Shown here: positions 8,677 through 18,344 of the stretch, piece after piece
How positions within the stretch are numbered: position 1 is the stretch's first letter
How the letters are laid out: each line of letters opens with the position of its first letter
Assembly: GCF_004005475.1 (NCBI RefSeq)
Contig: NZ_RZTZ01000008.1
Coordinates: 1-64,000, forward strand
Direction: 5' to 3'
DNA length: 64,000 nucleotides
DNA from: Niallia taxi
GTDB lineage: Bacteria; Bacillota; Bacilli; Bacillales; Cytobacillaceae
Made by a program: the position numbers and the translations under genes
Notes under the pieces: generated by a model
The model's input: only the letters and a program-made list of their open reading frames with translations
Told to the model about the DNA's origin: nothing
The model's database searches: none

Positions 8677-9423
8677 ATGAAAATAGACGTAAACAATATA
8701 GCAAAAAATCTCAATACACCGTTAACTGCACCAGCTTATCCTATGCCGCCATATAAGTTTGTGAATCGCGAATATCTAAATATTATTTATCGCACAGATG
8801 AAAAAGCCTTACGGGCGGCAGTGCCAGAACCTCTTCAAATTACGGAACCATTAGTGAAGTTCGAAGTTATGTGGATGCCCGATGTTTCTGGACTTGGTGC
8901 TTATACGGAGGCTGGACAAGTAATTCCTGTCCATTTTAATGGGGAGGAAGGGGATTATGTGCATTCAATGTATGTAGACAACTTCCCAGCAATCGCAAGT
9001 GGACGTGAGCTAACTGCCTATCCGAAGAAATTAGGGGCACCTAAGTTATATACAGATTCTGATACGCTAGTTGGAACATTGGATTACGGATCCCTTCGAA
9101 TAGCAACCGCAACTATGGGGTATAAGCATGCCGAAATGGACAAGGATAAAGCTAAAAGCGAAATTTGCCGTCCTAATTTTATGGTGAAAATTGCAACCGA
9201 TTATACGGGAGAATGGAGGATTTGTGATTTAATACGAACACAAATAACGGATATAAAAGTAAAAGAGGCATGGACGGGTCCTGCGCGCTTACAATTATTC
9301 GAACATGCATTGGCACCTCTGGCAGACTTACCTGTATTAGAAGTCGTTTCAGCATCCCATATTGTTACGGATTTAACTTTAAATGCTGCACAGCCAGTAT
9401 ATAACTATCTAGAGGAAAAATAA
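8677..9423 (+). CDS. adc: Acetoacetate decarboxylase
   Basis: A 248-residue protein very like clostridial Adc. The stretch SGRELTAYPKKLGAPKL contains the adjacent lysines 117-118; in the family the first forms the Schiff base with acetoacetate and the second lowers its pKa. The following VGTLDYGSLRIATATMGYK block is also typical. The reaction is acetoacetate to acetone plus CO2, in the cytoplasm. AGGAGAGGTGA precedes the ATG. It forms an operon with the PanE-like gene 10 nt downstream. No CoA-transferase is nearby, so it may act on another beta-keto acid. Confidence 0.85.
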   Translation: MKIDVNNIAKNLNTPLTAPAYPMPPYKFVNREYLNIIYRTDEKALRAAVPEPLQITEPLVKFEVMWMPDVSGLGAYTEAGQVIPVHFNGEEGDYVHSMYVDNFPAIASGRELTAYPKKLGAPKLYTDSDTLVGTLDYGSLRIATATMGYKHAEMDKDKAKSEICRPNFMVKIATDYTGEWRICDLIRTQITDIKVKEAWTGPARLQLFEHALAPLADLPVLEVVSASHIVTDLTLNAAQPVYNYLEEK

Positions 9424-9433
9424 GGAGGAATTT

Positions 9434-10474
9434 ATGATGAGAATTGCTGTTTTAGGAGCAGGTTCTTTAGGAACTATTGTGGGAGCATATCTTAGTGCAG
9501 GTGGAATGGATGTTGAATTAATTGATACATACGAGGCACATGTTGATGCATTAAATCAAACAGGTGCTAAAGTGATTGGTACACATGAGTTCCAAGCAAA
9601 GGTGAAAGCTATTACCCCAGAAAATAAATCTGGCAAATATGACTTAGTTTTACTGCTGACGAAACAATTATATAATGACTCTGTTCTTAGTGAGCTACTG
9701 CCGTTTTTAGATAAGGATAGTGTAGTTTGTTCCTTACAGAATGGTATACCGGAGAATAATGTTGCATCCATTGTTGGTGCAGAGCGTGTAATTGCAGGTT
9801 CTGTTGAGTTTGGCGCAACGTTTATTGAACCTGGAGTATCCAGCTTAACAACCGAATATACTCAATTTAAAAAGTATGCCTTTCAGATCGGTGAATTAAA
9901 TGGCGAAACAACAGATAGAATCAAGCAAATTAAAGCTGTTTTAGACCTTGTGGGCGGAACACATATATCAGACAACTTAGTTGGAACGAAATGGTCAAAA
10001 CTACTTATCAATAATGCGTTCAGTGGTTTATCCGCAGCATTGAATGGCGAATATGGTGACATACTGGATAATGAATATGGCATCATTAGTGCCGTTCATA
10101 TTGCAGATGAAACGATTAAGGTTGGTCACGCTATTGGGATTTCATTCGCTAAGATGAATGGTTTCGATATCGCTTCATTAGAAGTAACAAACGAACAAGA
10201 TGTTCCTACACGAGTTCAAACCTTTAGGGCAGTAATGGAGCCTTCAAGGCTTTTAAAGGCAAGTATGCTACAGGATCTTGAAAAAAAGCGCAAAACTGAA
10301 ATTGATTTTATCAATGGAGTTGTTCCCAAAATGGCAGAAGGCACAAGTATACCAACGCCATTTAATGACATGGTTGTTAAAATGGTTAAGTCTGCGGAAG
10401 AATCTCAAACTGTACCTGATTTTAATACCAATATAAAAAGCTTTGAAGAGCTGATAAAAAAACACAAGATGTAA
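9434..10474 (+). CDS. Ketopantoate reductase-family oxidoreductase (PanE/ApbA-like)
   Basis: A 346-residue NADP-dependent reductase. The N-terminal Rossmann motif GAGSLG is at residues 8-13. The C-terminal helical domain holds KWSKLLINNAFSGLSAAL, containing the conserved lysine and asparagine of the PanE fold. AGGAGG overlapping the adc stop region is 5 nt before the ATG. It probably reduces a 2-keto acid. The link to acetoacetate decarboxylase suggests a catabolic ketone or keto-acid route rather than pantothenate synthesis. Confidence 0.75.
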   Translation: MMRIAVLGAGSLGTIVGAYLSAGGMDVELIDTYEAHVDALNQTGAKVIGTHEFQAKVKAITPENKSGKYDLVLLLTKQLYNDSVLSELLPFLDKDSVVCSLQNGIPENNVASIVGAERVIAGSVEFGATFIEPGVSSLTTEYTQFKKYAFQIGELNGETTDRIKQIKAVLDLVGGTHISDNLVGTKWSKLLINNAFSGLSAALNGEYGDILDNEYGIISAVHIADETIKVGHAIGISFAKMNGFDIASLEVTNEQDVPTRVQTFRAVMEPSRLLKASMLQDLEKKRKTEIDFINGVVPKMAEGTSIPTPFNDMVVKMVKSAEESQTVPDFNTNIKSFEELIKKHKM

Positions 10475-10482
10475 CCAGATGA

Positions 10483-10509
10483 AGGGATTGCTATGGCAAT
10501 CCTTTTTTT
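10483..10509 (+). terminator. Intrinsic terminator after the adc operon
   Basis: Stem GGATTGC/GCAATCC (10485-10491 and 10496-10502) with a 4-nt loop is followed by seven T residues, 10 nt past the stop codon. Confidence 0.85.
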
Positions 10510-10621
10510 CTGCAAAGCTGTTAAATGCTATAAAGCGTTCCGGTAATTAATTCATTCCACAGCTGTTAGGATTTTTTTAAAAAAACTTTTAAAGTAAGCG
10601 CTATAGCTAGTATTACTGTCC

Positions 10622-10648
10622 TTAATAGTTCAGTGTTTTAACCGATAT
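10622..10648 (+). promoter_or_regulatory. Candidate sigma-D (motility) promoter
   Basis: TTAA, 15 nt, then ACCGATAT closely matches the Bacillus sigma-D pattern TAAA-N15-GCCGATAT. It lies 34 nt before the TTG start of a chemoreceptor gene, the class of gene sigma-D normally drives. Confidence 0.55.
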
Positions 10649-10681
10649 ATATGAAAGATATAAAGAAAGGGGCAAAAATCA

Positions 10682-11512
10682 TTGCATAATTCATTACAAA
10701 CTTTAGTTGATTTAGGACCTATAATTAAAGAAACAACAGGTAAAACTACTGCGATTATGATTACAGACTTACAAAATATCATTTATTTCTCACCTTCAAC
10801 AAGTCTTCCCTTAAATATAAAAGTTGGCGATCCTGCTTTTGTACCAGGAAATGAACTATTAATTCGTTCGTTGAAGGAAGCGAAAAAAGTAGAAGAATAT
10901 GTCCCAAAAGAAAGTCTAGGTATTCCCTTTTTCTCCACTGTAACACCAATTAAAGATAAAGAAACAAAAGAAGTTGTCGGTTTATTCTCTATAAGCAAAA
11001 CATTAGAAGTGGAAGAAAAAATGGATCGAGAATTAAGTTCATTAAATGCAATAATCAGCACACTTCATGAAAAAATCCAAATTGTCGCTGCACAATCAGA
11101 AGAATTATCTGCGACAAGTAATGAAATTACTTCTCAAGCCATTAAAGCAAATGATAATACACAGCAAATCGGAAATTTAGTGAAAATCATTGAAGGAATC
11201 TCTACACAAACAAATTTATTAGGTTTAAACGCGGCAATTGAAGCAGCAAGATCTGGAGAGGCTGGAAAAGGCTTCGGAGTGGTTGCAACAGAAATAAGAA
11301 AACTTTCAGAGAATACAAAACAAGCAGTTGGAACAATTGGCGGATCTTTAGCTGAAATAAAAAATAGCATTGAAAGTTTAAAAATCAGTATCGAGGAAGT
11401 AAGTGCATCATCTGAAGAACAATCCACTGTAATGGTAGATTTCTTAGAGGAAATGCAAAAATTAGAAAAACAAAGCAAAGAGGTTTTTGCTTATATGAAA
11501 GAATTAGTTTAA
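10682..11512 (+). CDS. Soluble chemoreceptor (YfmS-like methyl-accepting protein)
   Basis: A 276-residue cytosolic signalling protein without membrane segments. Residues 1-115 form a PAS/GAF-like sensor domain ([15 protein letters not shown] ... [18 protein letters not shown]). Residues 120-276 are a short coiled-coil signalling domain with the hairpin tip core [20 protein letters not shown] that contacts CheA/CheW. Size and layout match B. subtilis YfmS. The start is TTG behind AAAGGGG. Expression is probably by sigma-D, judged from the upstream promoter. Confidence 0.85.
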   Translation: MHNSLQTLVDLGPIIKETTGKTTAIMITDLQNIIYFSPSTSLPLNIKVGDPAFVPGNELLIRSLKEAKKVEEYVPKESLGIPFFSTVTPIKDKETKEVVGLFSISKTLEVEEKMDRELSSLNAIISTLHEKIQIVAAQSEELSATSNEITSQAIKANDNTQQIGNLVKIIEGISTQTNLLGLNAAIEAARSGEAGKGFGVVATEIRKLSENTKQAVGTIGGSLAEIKNSIESLKISIEEVSASSEEQSTVMVDFLEEMQKLEKQSKEVFAYMKELV

Positions 11513-11652
11513 TTAAGGTGTAGTTATCTTGTAACCTGCATTCAGAAAAATGGTATGACACTAATTAATATCTTTATTTCAAAATATTGCATGTTAGTGT
11601 TAATTTTGTAATTGTTTGGTGATTTGAAATAAACCAACTATAAGTATGAAGA

Positions 11653-11733
11653 GAGGCTGGGACATAAGTATGTGAACCAGCGTAAAGACCGAACTACTTA
11701 ATCTATTATTGATTAGATAGTTCGGTTTTTTTT
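11653..11733 (+). repeat. GAGGCTGGGAC repeat with terminator hairpin (copy 1)
   Basis: This begins GAGGCTGGGACATAAGTATG and ends in a hairpin (arms 11689-11703 and 11711-11725, starting CCGAACTA) followed by eight Ts. A near-identical copy lies in reverse orientation at about 24650-24727, and a related hairpin at 56068-56095. Such dispersed units are common between genes in Bacillus relatives. This copy can terminate the chemoreceptor transcript. Confidence 0.75.
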
Positions 11734-11916
11734 GACCTGAAGTAAAACTTTATGGTTAGAGCTAACGCTTTGAATTCGAAGGGAGTATGCAGTTAGGTGG
11801 TAAGAAATTAATCAGTTTCATGTCATTTACTTCTCGATTATTCGCCTATATTTCTTCCAACCTTTTAATGGATAAATAAAAATTATCTTGATAAATAGAA
11901 GAAATGCTCTTATCAT

Positions 11917-11957
11917 AAATATAATTAATTAGTTTAGTAAACGAATTAATTATATTT
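11917..11957. promoter_or_regulatory. 41-bp near-perfect palindrome upstream of gnd
   Basis: Perfect 14-bp arms (AAATATAATTAATT and AATTAATTATATTT) enclose AGTTTAGTAAACG, whose core GTTTA-G-TAAAC is itself symmetric; only one base pair breaks the symmetry. It lies about 300 nt before gnd. It is a strong candidate operator, or a cruciform or RNA hairpin, for the gnd-gntK region. It does not look like the B. subtilis GntR operator. Confidence 0.5.
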
Positions 11958-12261
11958 GTGAGAACTTTTTAACAGTAGAATCAATTTACTAGAAAGGGGG
12001 AGATAAATGAGGACGCTATCAGTAATGAAGTTAATTAGAAATTTAATCTGAAGCTAACGGATTCAAGAAAACTTCTATCATACTCACGTCATGGGTACTT
12101 CCGAATAATCCTTTGTCATTTACTAGACACTTGGATAGTTGAATGAAAAGGAAAGTTTCAAATGACAAGGAGCTACTCTAAAAGACGTGATGAATATTTG
12201 TAATTCAACGCAAAACGGTACTTTGATAGTGGAACAAATTATAAAGAAGAGGAGAATCGTT
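11958..12261 (+). other. Long leader region of gnd with possible leader peptide and stem
   Basis: A 14-codon ORF at 12007-12051 ([14 protein letters not shown]) follows AAAGGGGGAG. Farther down, TTGTCATTT (12114-12122) can pair with AAATGACAA (12158-12166) just ahead of gnd. Together they could form an attenuator-like leader. I recognise no known riboswitch class, and there is no clear T-run after the stem. Confidence 0.3.
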
Positions 12262-13680
12262 ATGTCAAAACAACAAATTGGTGTAGTTGGTTTAGCTGTA
12301 ATGGGAAAGAATTTAGCTTTAAATATGGAAAGCAGGGGGTATGCTGTTTCTGTATTTAACCGTTCATCAGAAAAAACGGAAGCATTTATGCAGACCGAAG
12401 CAAAAGGTAAAAATTTTGTTGGAACTTATAGTATGGAAGAATTTATCAACTCTTTAGAAAAGCCACGCAAAATTTTATTGATGGTTAAAGCGGGTACAGC
12501 AACAGATGCCACAATCGAATCATTAAAGCCTCATCTTGAAAAAGGGGATATTTTAATTGATGGAGGAAATACATACTTTAAGGACACAATTCGTCGTAAT
12601 CAGGAATTAGACGAGAGTGGTATCCACTTTATTGGAACTGGGGTTTCTGGGGGGGAAGAGGGAGCACTAAAAGGACCGTCTATTATGCCTGGTGGTCAAA
12701 AGGAGGCATATGATCTTGTTGAGCCTATTTTAAAAGCAATCGCTGCCAAAGTGGGAGATGATGCTTGTACCACTTATATTGGCCCAAATGGTGCAGGGCA
12801 TTATGTGAAAATGGTCCATAATGGGATAGAATATGGCGACATGCAGTTAATATCAGAAGCGTATTTTCTTCTGAAAAACCTTCTAGGATTAGGTGCTGAA
12901 GAACTACACAATATTTTCTCTGAATGGAATAAGGGAGAGTTAGACAGCTATTTAATCGAAATTACAGCAGACATCTTTACAAAAGTTGATGAAGAAACTG
13001 GTAAACCGATTATTGACGTTATATTAGACACTGCTGGTCAAAAGGGAACTGGTAAATGGACTAGTCAAGATGCACTTGATTTAGGAGTTCCACTTCCAAT
13101 CATTACAGAGTCTGTTTTTGCTCGGTTTATTTCCGCAATGAAGGAGGAACGTGTGCAGGCTAGCAAAATTTTAGCTGGTCCAAATGTAAGTGTTTTCGAT
13201 GGTAACAAAGAAGAGCTTATTGAAGCAGTAAGAAAAGCATTGTATATGAGTAAAATAGTATCTTATGCTCAAGGCTTTGCACAGATGCGTGCAGCCTCTG
13301 AAGAGCATGCATGGAACCTGCAGTATGGAGAGATTGCCATGATTTTCCGAGGAGGATGTATCATTCGCGCGCAATTCCTGCAAAAGATTAAAGAAGCCTA
13401 CGATCGTGAACCAAACCTGGCAAACTTATTGTTAGACAGCTATTTTAAAGGAATTGTAGAAAGCTATCAAGCCTCTTTACGGGAAGTAATCAAAAGGGCG
13501 ATTGATACTGGTATTCCAGTACCAGCTTTCGCAAGCGCAATTGCTTATTATGATAGCTATCGCACAAAGAGTTTACCAGCAAATTTAATCCAAGCACAGC
13601 GTGATTACTTTGGTGCACACACCTATCAACGTGTCGATAAAGAAGGAACCTTTCATACAAACTGGATGGAACAGCTTTGA
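12262..13680 (+). CDS. gnd: 6-phosphogluconate dehydrogenase, decarboxylating
   Basis: A 472-residue enzyme converting 6-phosphogluconate to ribulose 5-phosphate, CO2 and reduced cofactor. The N-terminal nucleotide motif GLAVMG, the central [16 protein letters not shown] and the family signature [15 protein letters not shown] are all present, and the length is normal. An in-frame ATG at 12187 adds 25 poorly conserved residues; AGAGGAGAA 7 nt before the ATG at 12262 decides the start. gntK follows after a hairpin, so together they handle gluconate: phosphorylation, then oxidation. NADP versus NAD preference is not certain. Confidence 0.95.
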   Translation: MSKQQIGVVGLAVMGKNLALNMESRGYAVSVFNRSSEKTEAFMQTEAKGKNFVGTYSMEEFINSLEKPRKILLMVKAGTATDATIESLKPHLEKGDILIDGGNTYFKDTIRRNQELDESGIHFIGTGVSGGEEGALKGPSIMPGGQKEAYDLVEPILKAIAAKVGDDACTTYIGPNGAGHYVKMVHNGIEYGDMQLISEAYFLLKNLLGLGAEELHNIFSEWNKGELDSYLIEITADIFTKVDEETGKPIIDVILDTAGQKGTGKWTSQDALDLGVPLPIITESVFARFISAMKEERVQASKILAGPNVSVFDGNKEELIEAVRKALYMSKIVSYAQGFAQMRAASEEHAWNLQYGEIAMIFRGGCIIRAQFLQKIKEAYDREPNLANLLLDSYFKGIVESYQASLREVIKRAIDTGIPVPAFASAIAYYDSYRTKSLPANLIQAQRDYFGAHTYQRVDKEGTFHTNWMEQL

Positions 13681-13812
13681 GTGGTATCTTCCAAACATCA
13701 CTAGAACAGGTGCAGAGGTTTGCAAATTAATATCAATCAACTTCATTACTAAATTTGGCGGTTTAGAATTTAAGCGTGGTTTGTATGAATAAAAATGAAT
13801 CCATTAAAAATG

Positions 13813-13845
13813 AGAAGGCTTTGGCTAGCAACCAAAGCCTTTTCC
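13813..13845 (+). terminator. Intrinsic terminator between gnd and gntK
   Basis: A 10-bp stem (AAGGCTTTGG/CCAAAGCCTT, 13815-13824 and 13832-13841) with a 7-nt loop and a short T tail. It implies partial or full separation of gnd and gntK expression. Confidence 0.65.
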
Positions 13846-13877
13846 AAATAATTCATTTCAGATAAGGGGAAGAGTTT

Positions 13878-15350
13878 ATGGAAACAGAGTTGGTCATTGG
13901 ACTTGATATTGGTACTACAAGTGTAAAAGCAGTTTTGTTTGATAGGAAGGGAAATGTAGTAGCTGAAGCAGAAAAACTAATTACTTCTTATTATCCAGAA
14001 AAAAATTGGGTGGAACAAGATCCAATTGAAATTGAACGTCAGTCCATTGCTGCCTTACAAGCCGTTTTAAAGAAAGCACCGCATGAGAATATATTGGCGG
14101 TGGGAATATCTGCTGCCATGCATTCTTTAATTTGTGTGAATGAAAAGGATGAACCTCTTTCTAATGTGCTAATTTGGGCTGATGGCAGAAGCAGTGTGCA
14201 AGCAAAAAAGCTAAATGATACGATTGGTGCTGAGATTTACAAAAAAACAGGCACACCTATCCATCCGATGTCACCATTGCTGAAATTGTTGTGGATGAAG
14301 GAAGTTAATTACGAGCCATATATAAGGGCAAGCTTTTTTATGTCCATGAAAGAATTTTTAATAAATAAATGGTTTGGAAAAAGAGTGACAGACTATTCTA
14401 TGGCATCTGCTTCAGGATTGATGAATGTGAAAGATCTTGTATGGGAGCCTGCTGCACTTGAGCTAGTCGGAGTTCAAGCAAATCAACTAGCAACAATTGT
14501 TCCACCAACAGAAATCCTTACTGGCTTAGATGAACATATTGCCAAAAAGATTGGTTTAAAAACAGATTTACCTTTTGTAATCGGTGCAGCTGACGGACAG
14601 TTAGCTAACCTTGGCAATGGTGCAATAAATCCAGGTGAAGTAGCTGTGTCTGTTGGAACAAGTGGAGCAATTCGGCAATTTACAGCAGGTGCACCTATCA
14701 GTAATAAGCAGGAAACTTTTACGTATGCCTTTACGGAGAGTAGTTCCATTATTGGTGGACCAACGAATAATGGTGGCATAGTTCTCCAATGGCTGAAAGA
14801 CTTGTTGGAATTTGAAGGAAGTCATGATGACTTTCTCACTGGTGTTGAAAGCATTGCAGTTGGAGCCGAAGGAATTTTATTTCTGCCATACGTGAATGGT
14901 GAACGTGCACCACTATGGAACCAAAATGCAAAAGGTAACTTCTTTGGCTTAGGCATTGGCCATAAAAAAGAACATTTAGCTCGTGCTGTGTTGGAAGGGA
15001 TTACCTTTAACCTTTACCAGATTGGACAATCATTAGAAGAAATTGCAGGTAAGCCAAAGAAAATAAGTGTAAACGGAGGATTATCTAAATCATCTGTTTG
15101 GGTGCAAATCATGGCAGACGTGTTTGGACAAGATATACATCTCTCAGACACGCATCATAATGCAGCATGGGGTGCTGCATGGATTGCATTAGTAGGTCTA
15201 GGCAAGGCTGAGTCACTTGAAGCAATCAAGGACAACATTCCTGCAGGTAAAGTGGTTCAAACAAATCTGGCTAATCATAAAAAATATGTAGTTCTTTATC
15301 AAAAATATGAAAAATTAGTGAAGGATTTAGCCTTTCATTTCCAAGATTAG
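13878..15350 (+). CDS. gntK: Gluconokinase, FGGY family
   Basis: A 490-residue FGGY carbohydrate kinase. The N-terminal ATP-binding phosphate loop GLDIGTTSVKAV is at residues 8-19, the catalytic-region GAADGQLANLGNGA lies mid-protein, and the C-terminal FGGY signature region holds NGGLSKSSVWVQIMADVFGQ. The size matches B. subtilis GntK. It phosphorylates D-gluconate to 6-phosphogluconate, the substrate of the upstream gnd product. AAGGGGAAG precedes the ATG. Another sugar acid or pentulose cannot be excluded, but the neighbour favours gluconate. Confidence 0.85.
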   Translation: METELVIGLDIGTTSVKAVLFDRKGNVVAEAEKLITSYYPEKNWVEQDPIEIERQSIAALQAVLKKAPHENILAVGISAAMHSLICVNEKDEPLSNVLIWADGRSSVQAKKLNDTIGAEIYKKTGTPIHPMSPLLKLLWMKEVNYEPYIRASFFMSMKEFLINKWFGKRVTDYSMASASGLMNVKDLVWEPAALELVGVQANQLATIVPPTEILTGLDEHIAKKIGLKTDLPFVIGAADGQLANLGNGAINPGEVAVSVGTSGAIRQFTAGAPISNKQETFTYAFTESSSIIGGPTNNGGIVLQWLKDLLEFEGSHDDFLTGVESIAVGAEGILFLPYVNGERAPLWNQNAKGNFFGLGIGHKKEHLARAVLEGITFNLYQIGQSLEEIAGKPKKISVNGGLSKSSVWVQIMADVFGQDIHLSDTHHNAAWGAAWIALVGLGKAESLEAIKDNIPAGKVVQTNLANHKKYVVLYQKYEKLVKDLAFHFQD

Positions 15351-15471
15351 CTGATTAAAAGGGAGAAATAGTATGGAAGCTATCAAAAGCCTTTCTGTGA
15401 TCAGAGTTCTTTTCAATAGAAGGAACTTCATAGCGTGAGAATAGATAATTAAAAGAATCAGACTATATTAT

Positions 15472-15506
15472 GAAAAAAGCTCAGATATTTATCCTGAGCT
15501 TTTTTC
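15472..15506. terminator. Bidirectional terminator
   Basis: A 13-bp perfect stem (GAAAAAAGCTCAG/CTGAGCTTTTTTC) with a 9-nt loop lies between gntK and the convergent AraC gene. The A- and T-runs within the arms allow termination in both directions. Confidence 0.8.
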
Positions 15507-15555
15507 GGCATTTCTATTAGAATCAAGAGAAAAAATTAGGTAAACTCTGAAAGCT

Positions 15556-16467
15556 TTAATTATTGTTATTAATTTTTTGGAGGTTTTTAGGAGAGATATT
15601 ATATTCCTTTTTGAACAGTCGATAAAAACTGGAATAATCCTGAAAACCGCAAATTTTGGCTATTTCTTCAATGGAAATGTTATTTTGCTTAATCATTGTA
15701 ACCGCAATAGCAAGGCGCTTTATTAATACATATCGATAGAAGGATACCTTCATATTGTTTTTAAAGTAATGCGAAAAGTAATATTTGTTTAAATGAAAGT
15801 GGTTTGAAACATTGTCTAGGTTCAAATCTGGATTAGTCAAATTAGTTTCAATATAGTTAATTATTGTCAATAATCTTTGATCATTTTCACTGTTATCCTT
15901 GGATGCGGGCACACTGCTAGAAGGGTTTAAAATAACCTGAATTGCTTGAAATAATAAGTATTGCACTGCAAAGGTGTGATGTTCTTTATCCTTTAATTTT
16001 CGTGCACTTACATCTTTAAGAAGAGAGCTGATTTCATGCAATTGATCGAAATGTATATGAATTATATGGGAGCTTGTAGCTTTATGCTGATTGAGACTTT
16101 CCTGCATAGCAGGTGATACGGATAAATAGTCAGCCAATAGTTGCTCGCTTATGTTCAATACTATACGCTCGTATGTTTCAAAGTCTTTGACATTAGCTTT
16201 ATGAATCGCATAAGGAGGTATAAATACTACATCACCAGGAATAAGATTATAGGTTTTTCCCTCACATATATACTCACATTCTCCACCTAAAAATATAAGA
16301 AACTCCGTCGCGTCGTGGCTATGTAATCGAAACAGCGGCTCTATTTCAGAGTAATTTTCTGCTGATTCATCAGGCTTTAGACCAGCTTTGCTTGATTGAT
16401 ACGTTTTAGTCCAATAATGAATTTCGAAATTCTCATTCATTACTGGCATAAAGATAGATTCCTTCAT
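15556..16467 (-). CDS. AraC-family regulator with N-terminal cupin sensor
   Basis: A 303-residue protein. Residues 40-110 form a cupin-like sugar-sensing barrel (HSHDATEFLIFLGGECEY, then IPGDVVFIPPYAIHKA). The last 100 residues carry two AraC HTH motifs (LDNVSNHFHLNKYYFSHYFK and EEIAKICGFQDYSSFYRLFKK). Two ATGs lie 6 nt apart; the inner one at 16467 has the better distance from GAGGG. It is divergent from the EIIC-EIIA/GH3 genes and is the probable activator of that glycoside cassette. Confidence 0.85.
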   Translation of the reverse strand: MKESIFMPVMNENFEIHYWTKTYQSSKAGLKPDESAENYSEIEPLFRLHSHDATEFLIFLGGECEYICEGKTYNLIPGDVVFIPPYAIHKANVKDFETYERIVLNISEQLLADYLSVSPAMQESLNQHKATSSHIIHIHFDQLHEISSLLKDVSARKLKDKEHHTFAVQYLLFQAIQVILNPSSSVPASKDNSENDQRLLTIINYIETNLTNPDLNLDNVSNHFHLNKYYFSHYFKNNMKVSFYRYVLIKRLAIAVTMIKQNNISIEEIAKICGFQDYSSFYRLFKKEYNISPKNLQKINNNN

Positions 16468-16693
16468 AATCATCCCTCATTACAGCAAGATATACAATAT
16501 AGATAGCAAAAATTACAATTTATTTTATGTTTCTCTTTGCTATTATACTACTATGGTTAGTGAAAATCACAAAATTTAAAAATGTAAGCCTTATCTTTGA
16601 AGTGGTGTTTTTAGTTTAAGTGGTCAACTTAATGTGTTCAATGAATAGTCTTTTAGTCTATTCAACTAATAATTAGTACTTGGAGGATATCGT

Positions 16694-18295
16694 ATGCAGC
16701 AGACGGAGAGGATAGAGAACTCAATCAAAGACGAATCAATAGTAAATAAAATTTTAGGTGCAATTAGTGGAAGCTTTATCCCAATATTAGGAGTACTTGC
16801 AGGATCTGGATTAATTTCTGCCTTATTATCTGTATTAAAAACGGTTGGGTGGATATCGCCTGATAGTGGAACATATGCGATTCTTTCCGCAGCAGGACAT
16901 GCGATTTTTTACTTCTTTCCGATTTTCCTTGGCATAACAATGGCAAACAAATTGGGTGCGAATGGATTTGTCGGTGGAGCGATAGGTGCCGCACTTTTAG
17001 AGCCACATTATACAGGGTTAATATCAGGGCAGGCTCAGGATATAACTTTTTTAGGGATACCAGTAGTATTAGCAACCTATTCCTCTACAGTGTTTCCAAT
17101 ATTAATGGCTGCAAGCATTTATGCCATATTAGACAAAGCTTTAAGAAAAGTGATTTATAAAGAATTGCAAATGTTCATTAATCCAATGCTTTCCATATTA
17201 GTAATTGTTCCACTAACCATCTTAATTTTTGGACCATTTGGTACATATGTTGGTGAAGGACTTTCCACTGTCATTCAGTTATTAAGCGACAAAAGTGGTG
17301 TATTAACAGGAATAGTTATGGGGGGCGCTTGGTCCTTTCTTACAATCTTAGGCCTGCATTGGGCAGTTATTCCATTATTTCTGGCTAATCTCGCTGCAAC
17401 GGGAGCAGACCCGATAAGTGCGATGGTAGCTGCAGCTCCTTTTGCGCAAATTGGAATGGGGCTTGGTGTTTTCTTAAAGACAACAGATCGTAAATTAAAA
17501 ACACTTGCTGGTTCAGGACTCCTGCCAAGTGCTTTAGCAGGTACAACAGAAATTATTACGTATGGTCTCCTAGTGCGCTATAAACGAACGATGCTCATTG
17601 TCGGTATATCAGGTGCGATTGGGGGTGGCATTAATGGAGCTATTGGTGTAACAGGCACTGCCTTTGCACTGCCGAGTTTCTTATCAATTCCAGTATTTGC
17701 TCCAACCGGCCTGTATATAATCGGTGTGTTTACTTCCTTACTCCTGGCAATGATTTTGATCCTTGTTTTTGGATATGAAGGAAAAAAAGACTTATCAAAT
17801 ATTGAAAGCGCAAACAAGGAGTTTGGCTTTGCTACAGTCAAAGCTGAAACAATTGTCAGTCCATTATCTGGGAAAATTGTTTCATTAAACGAAATTGCTG
17901 ATCCGCTGTTTTCAAAGGAGATGGTGGGAAAAGGAATTGCGATTGAACCGACGAGTGGAGATATTATCTCGCCAGTAGATGGTGTTGTTACAACGTTATT
18001 TCCTAGTAAGCATGCGATTGGCATTACCTCTGATGATGGTGCTGAAATTCTAATTTATATCGGAAATGAAACAATTAAATTAAATGGTGAATTTATCAAT
18101 GCTTATGTTAAAGAATGGGAAAGAGTCAATAAAGGTGATTTGCTGATACATGTAGATTTAGAAAATATTAAAGCTGCAGGCTATGACATTAAAACGCCAA
18201 TTGTTATTACAAATACCGAAAAATATGGACAGATAAAACCTATAAAAGCTGGTGAAATTATAGCAAGCCAAGCGTTACTTCATCTAACAGTATAG
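16694..18295 (+). CDS. Beta-glucoside-type PTS permease EIIC-EIIA, no EIIB and no phospho-His
   Basis: A 533-residue protein. Residues 18-365 form an EIIC of the Glc/Bgl superfamily with about ten membrane segments (LAGSGLISALLS, GTTEIITYG). Residues 385-533 are an EIIA-Glc-like domain (IVSPLSGKIVSLNEIADPLF). Family members normally begin with an 80-90 residue EIIB carrying the phospho-cysteine; here EIIC starts almost at once. In EIIA the ancillary histidine is kept (His440, KHAIG), but exactly 15 residues on, where His90 of E. coli EIIA-Glc is phosphorylated, there is Tyr455 (ILIYIG, codon TAT). As written the protein cannot pass phosphate to its sugar. It is followed 49 nt later by a GH3 glycosidase. 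TTGGAGG precedes the ATG. Confidence 0.85.
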   Translation: MQQTERIENSIKDESIVNKILGAISGSFIPILGVLAGSGLISALLSVLKTVGWISPDSGTYAILSAAGHAIFYFFPIFLGITMANKLGANGFVGGAIGAALLEPHYTGLISGQAQDITFLGIPVVLATYSSTVFPILMAASIYAILDKALRKVIYKELQMFINPMLSILVIVPLTILIFGPFGTYVGEGLSTVIQLLSDKSGVLTGIVMGGAWSFLTILGLHWAVIPLFLANLAATGADPISAMVAAAPFAQIGMGLGVFLKTTDRKLKTLAGSGLLPSALAGTTEIITYGLLVRYKRTMLIVGISGAIGGGINGAIGVTGTAFALPSFLSIPVFAPTGLYIIGVFTSLLLAMILILVFGYEGKKDLSNIESANKEFGFATVKAETIVSPLSGKIVSLNEIADPLFSKEMVGKGIAIEPTSGDIISPVDGVVTTLFPSKHAIGITSDDGAEILIYIGNETIKLNGEFINAYVKEWERVNKGDLLIHVDLENIKAAGYDIKTPIVITNTEKYGQIKPIKAGEIIASQALLHLTV

Positions 18296-18344
18296 AAATT
18301 CATTTGAGAAGCAAATTTCAAAATTTACATAAGGAGTGAGGTTC

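Noticed and set aside
10593-10606. cre-like AGTAAGCGCTATAG before the chemoreceptor gene
   Set aside because: Three mismatches to the consensus, and a motility gene is an unlikely CcpA target.
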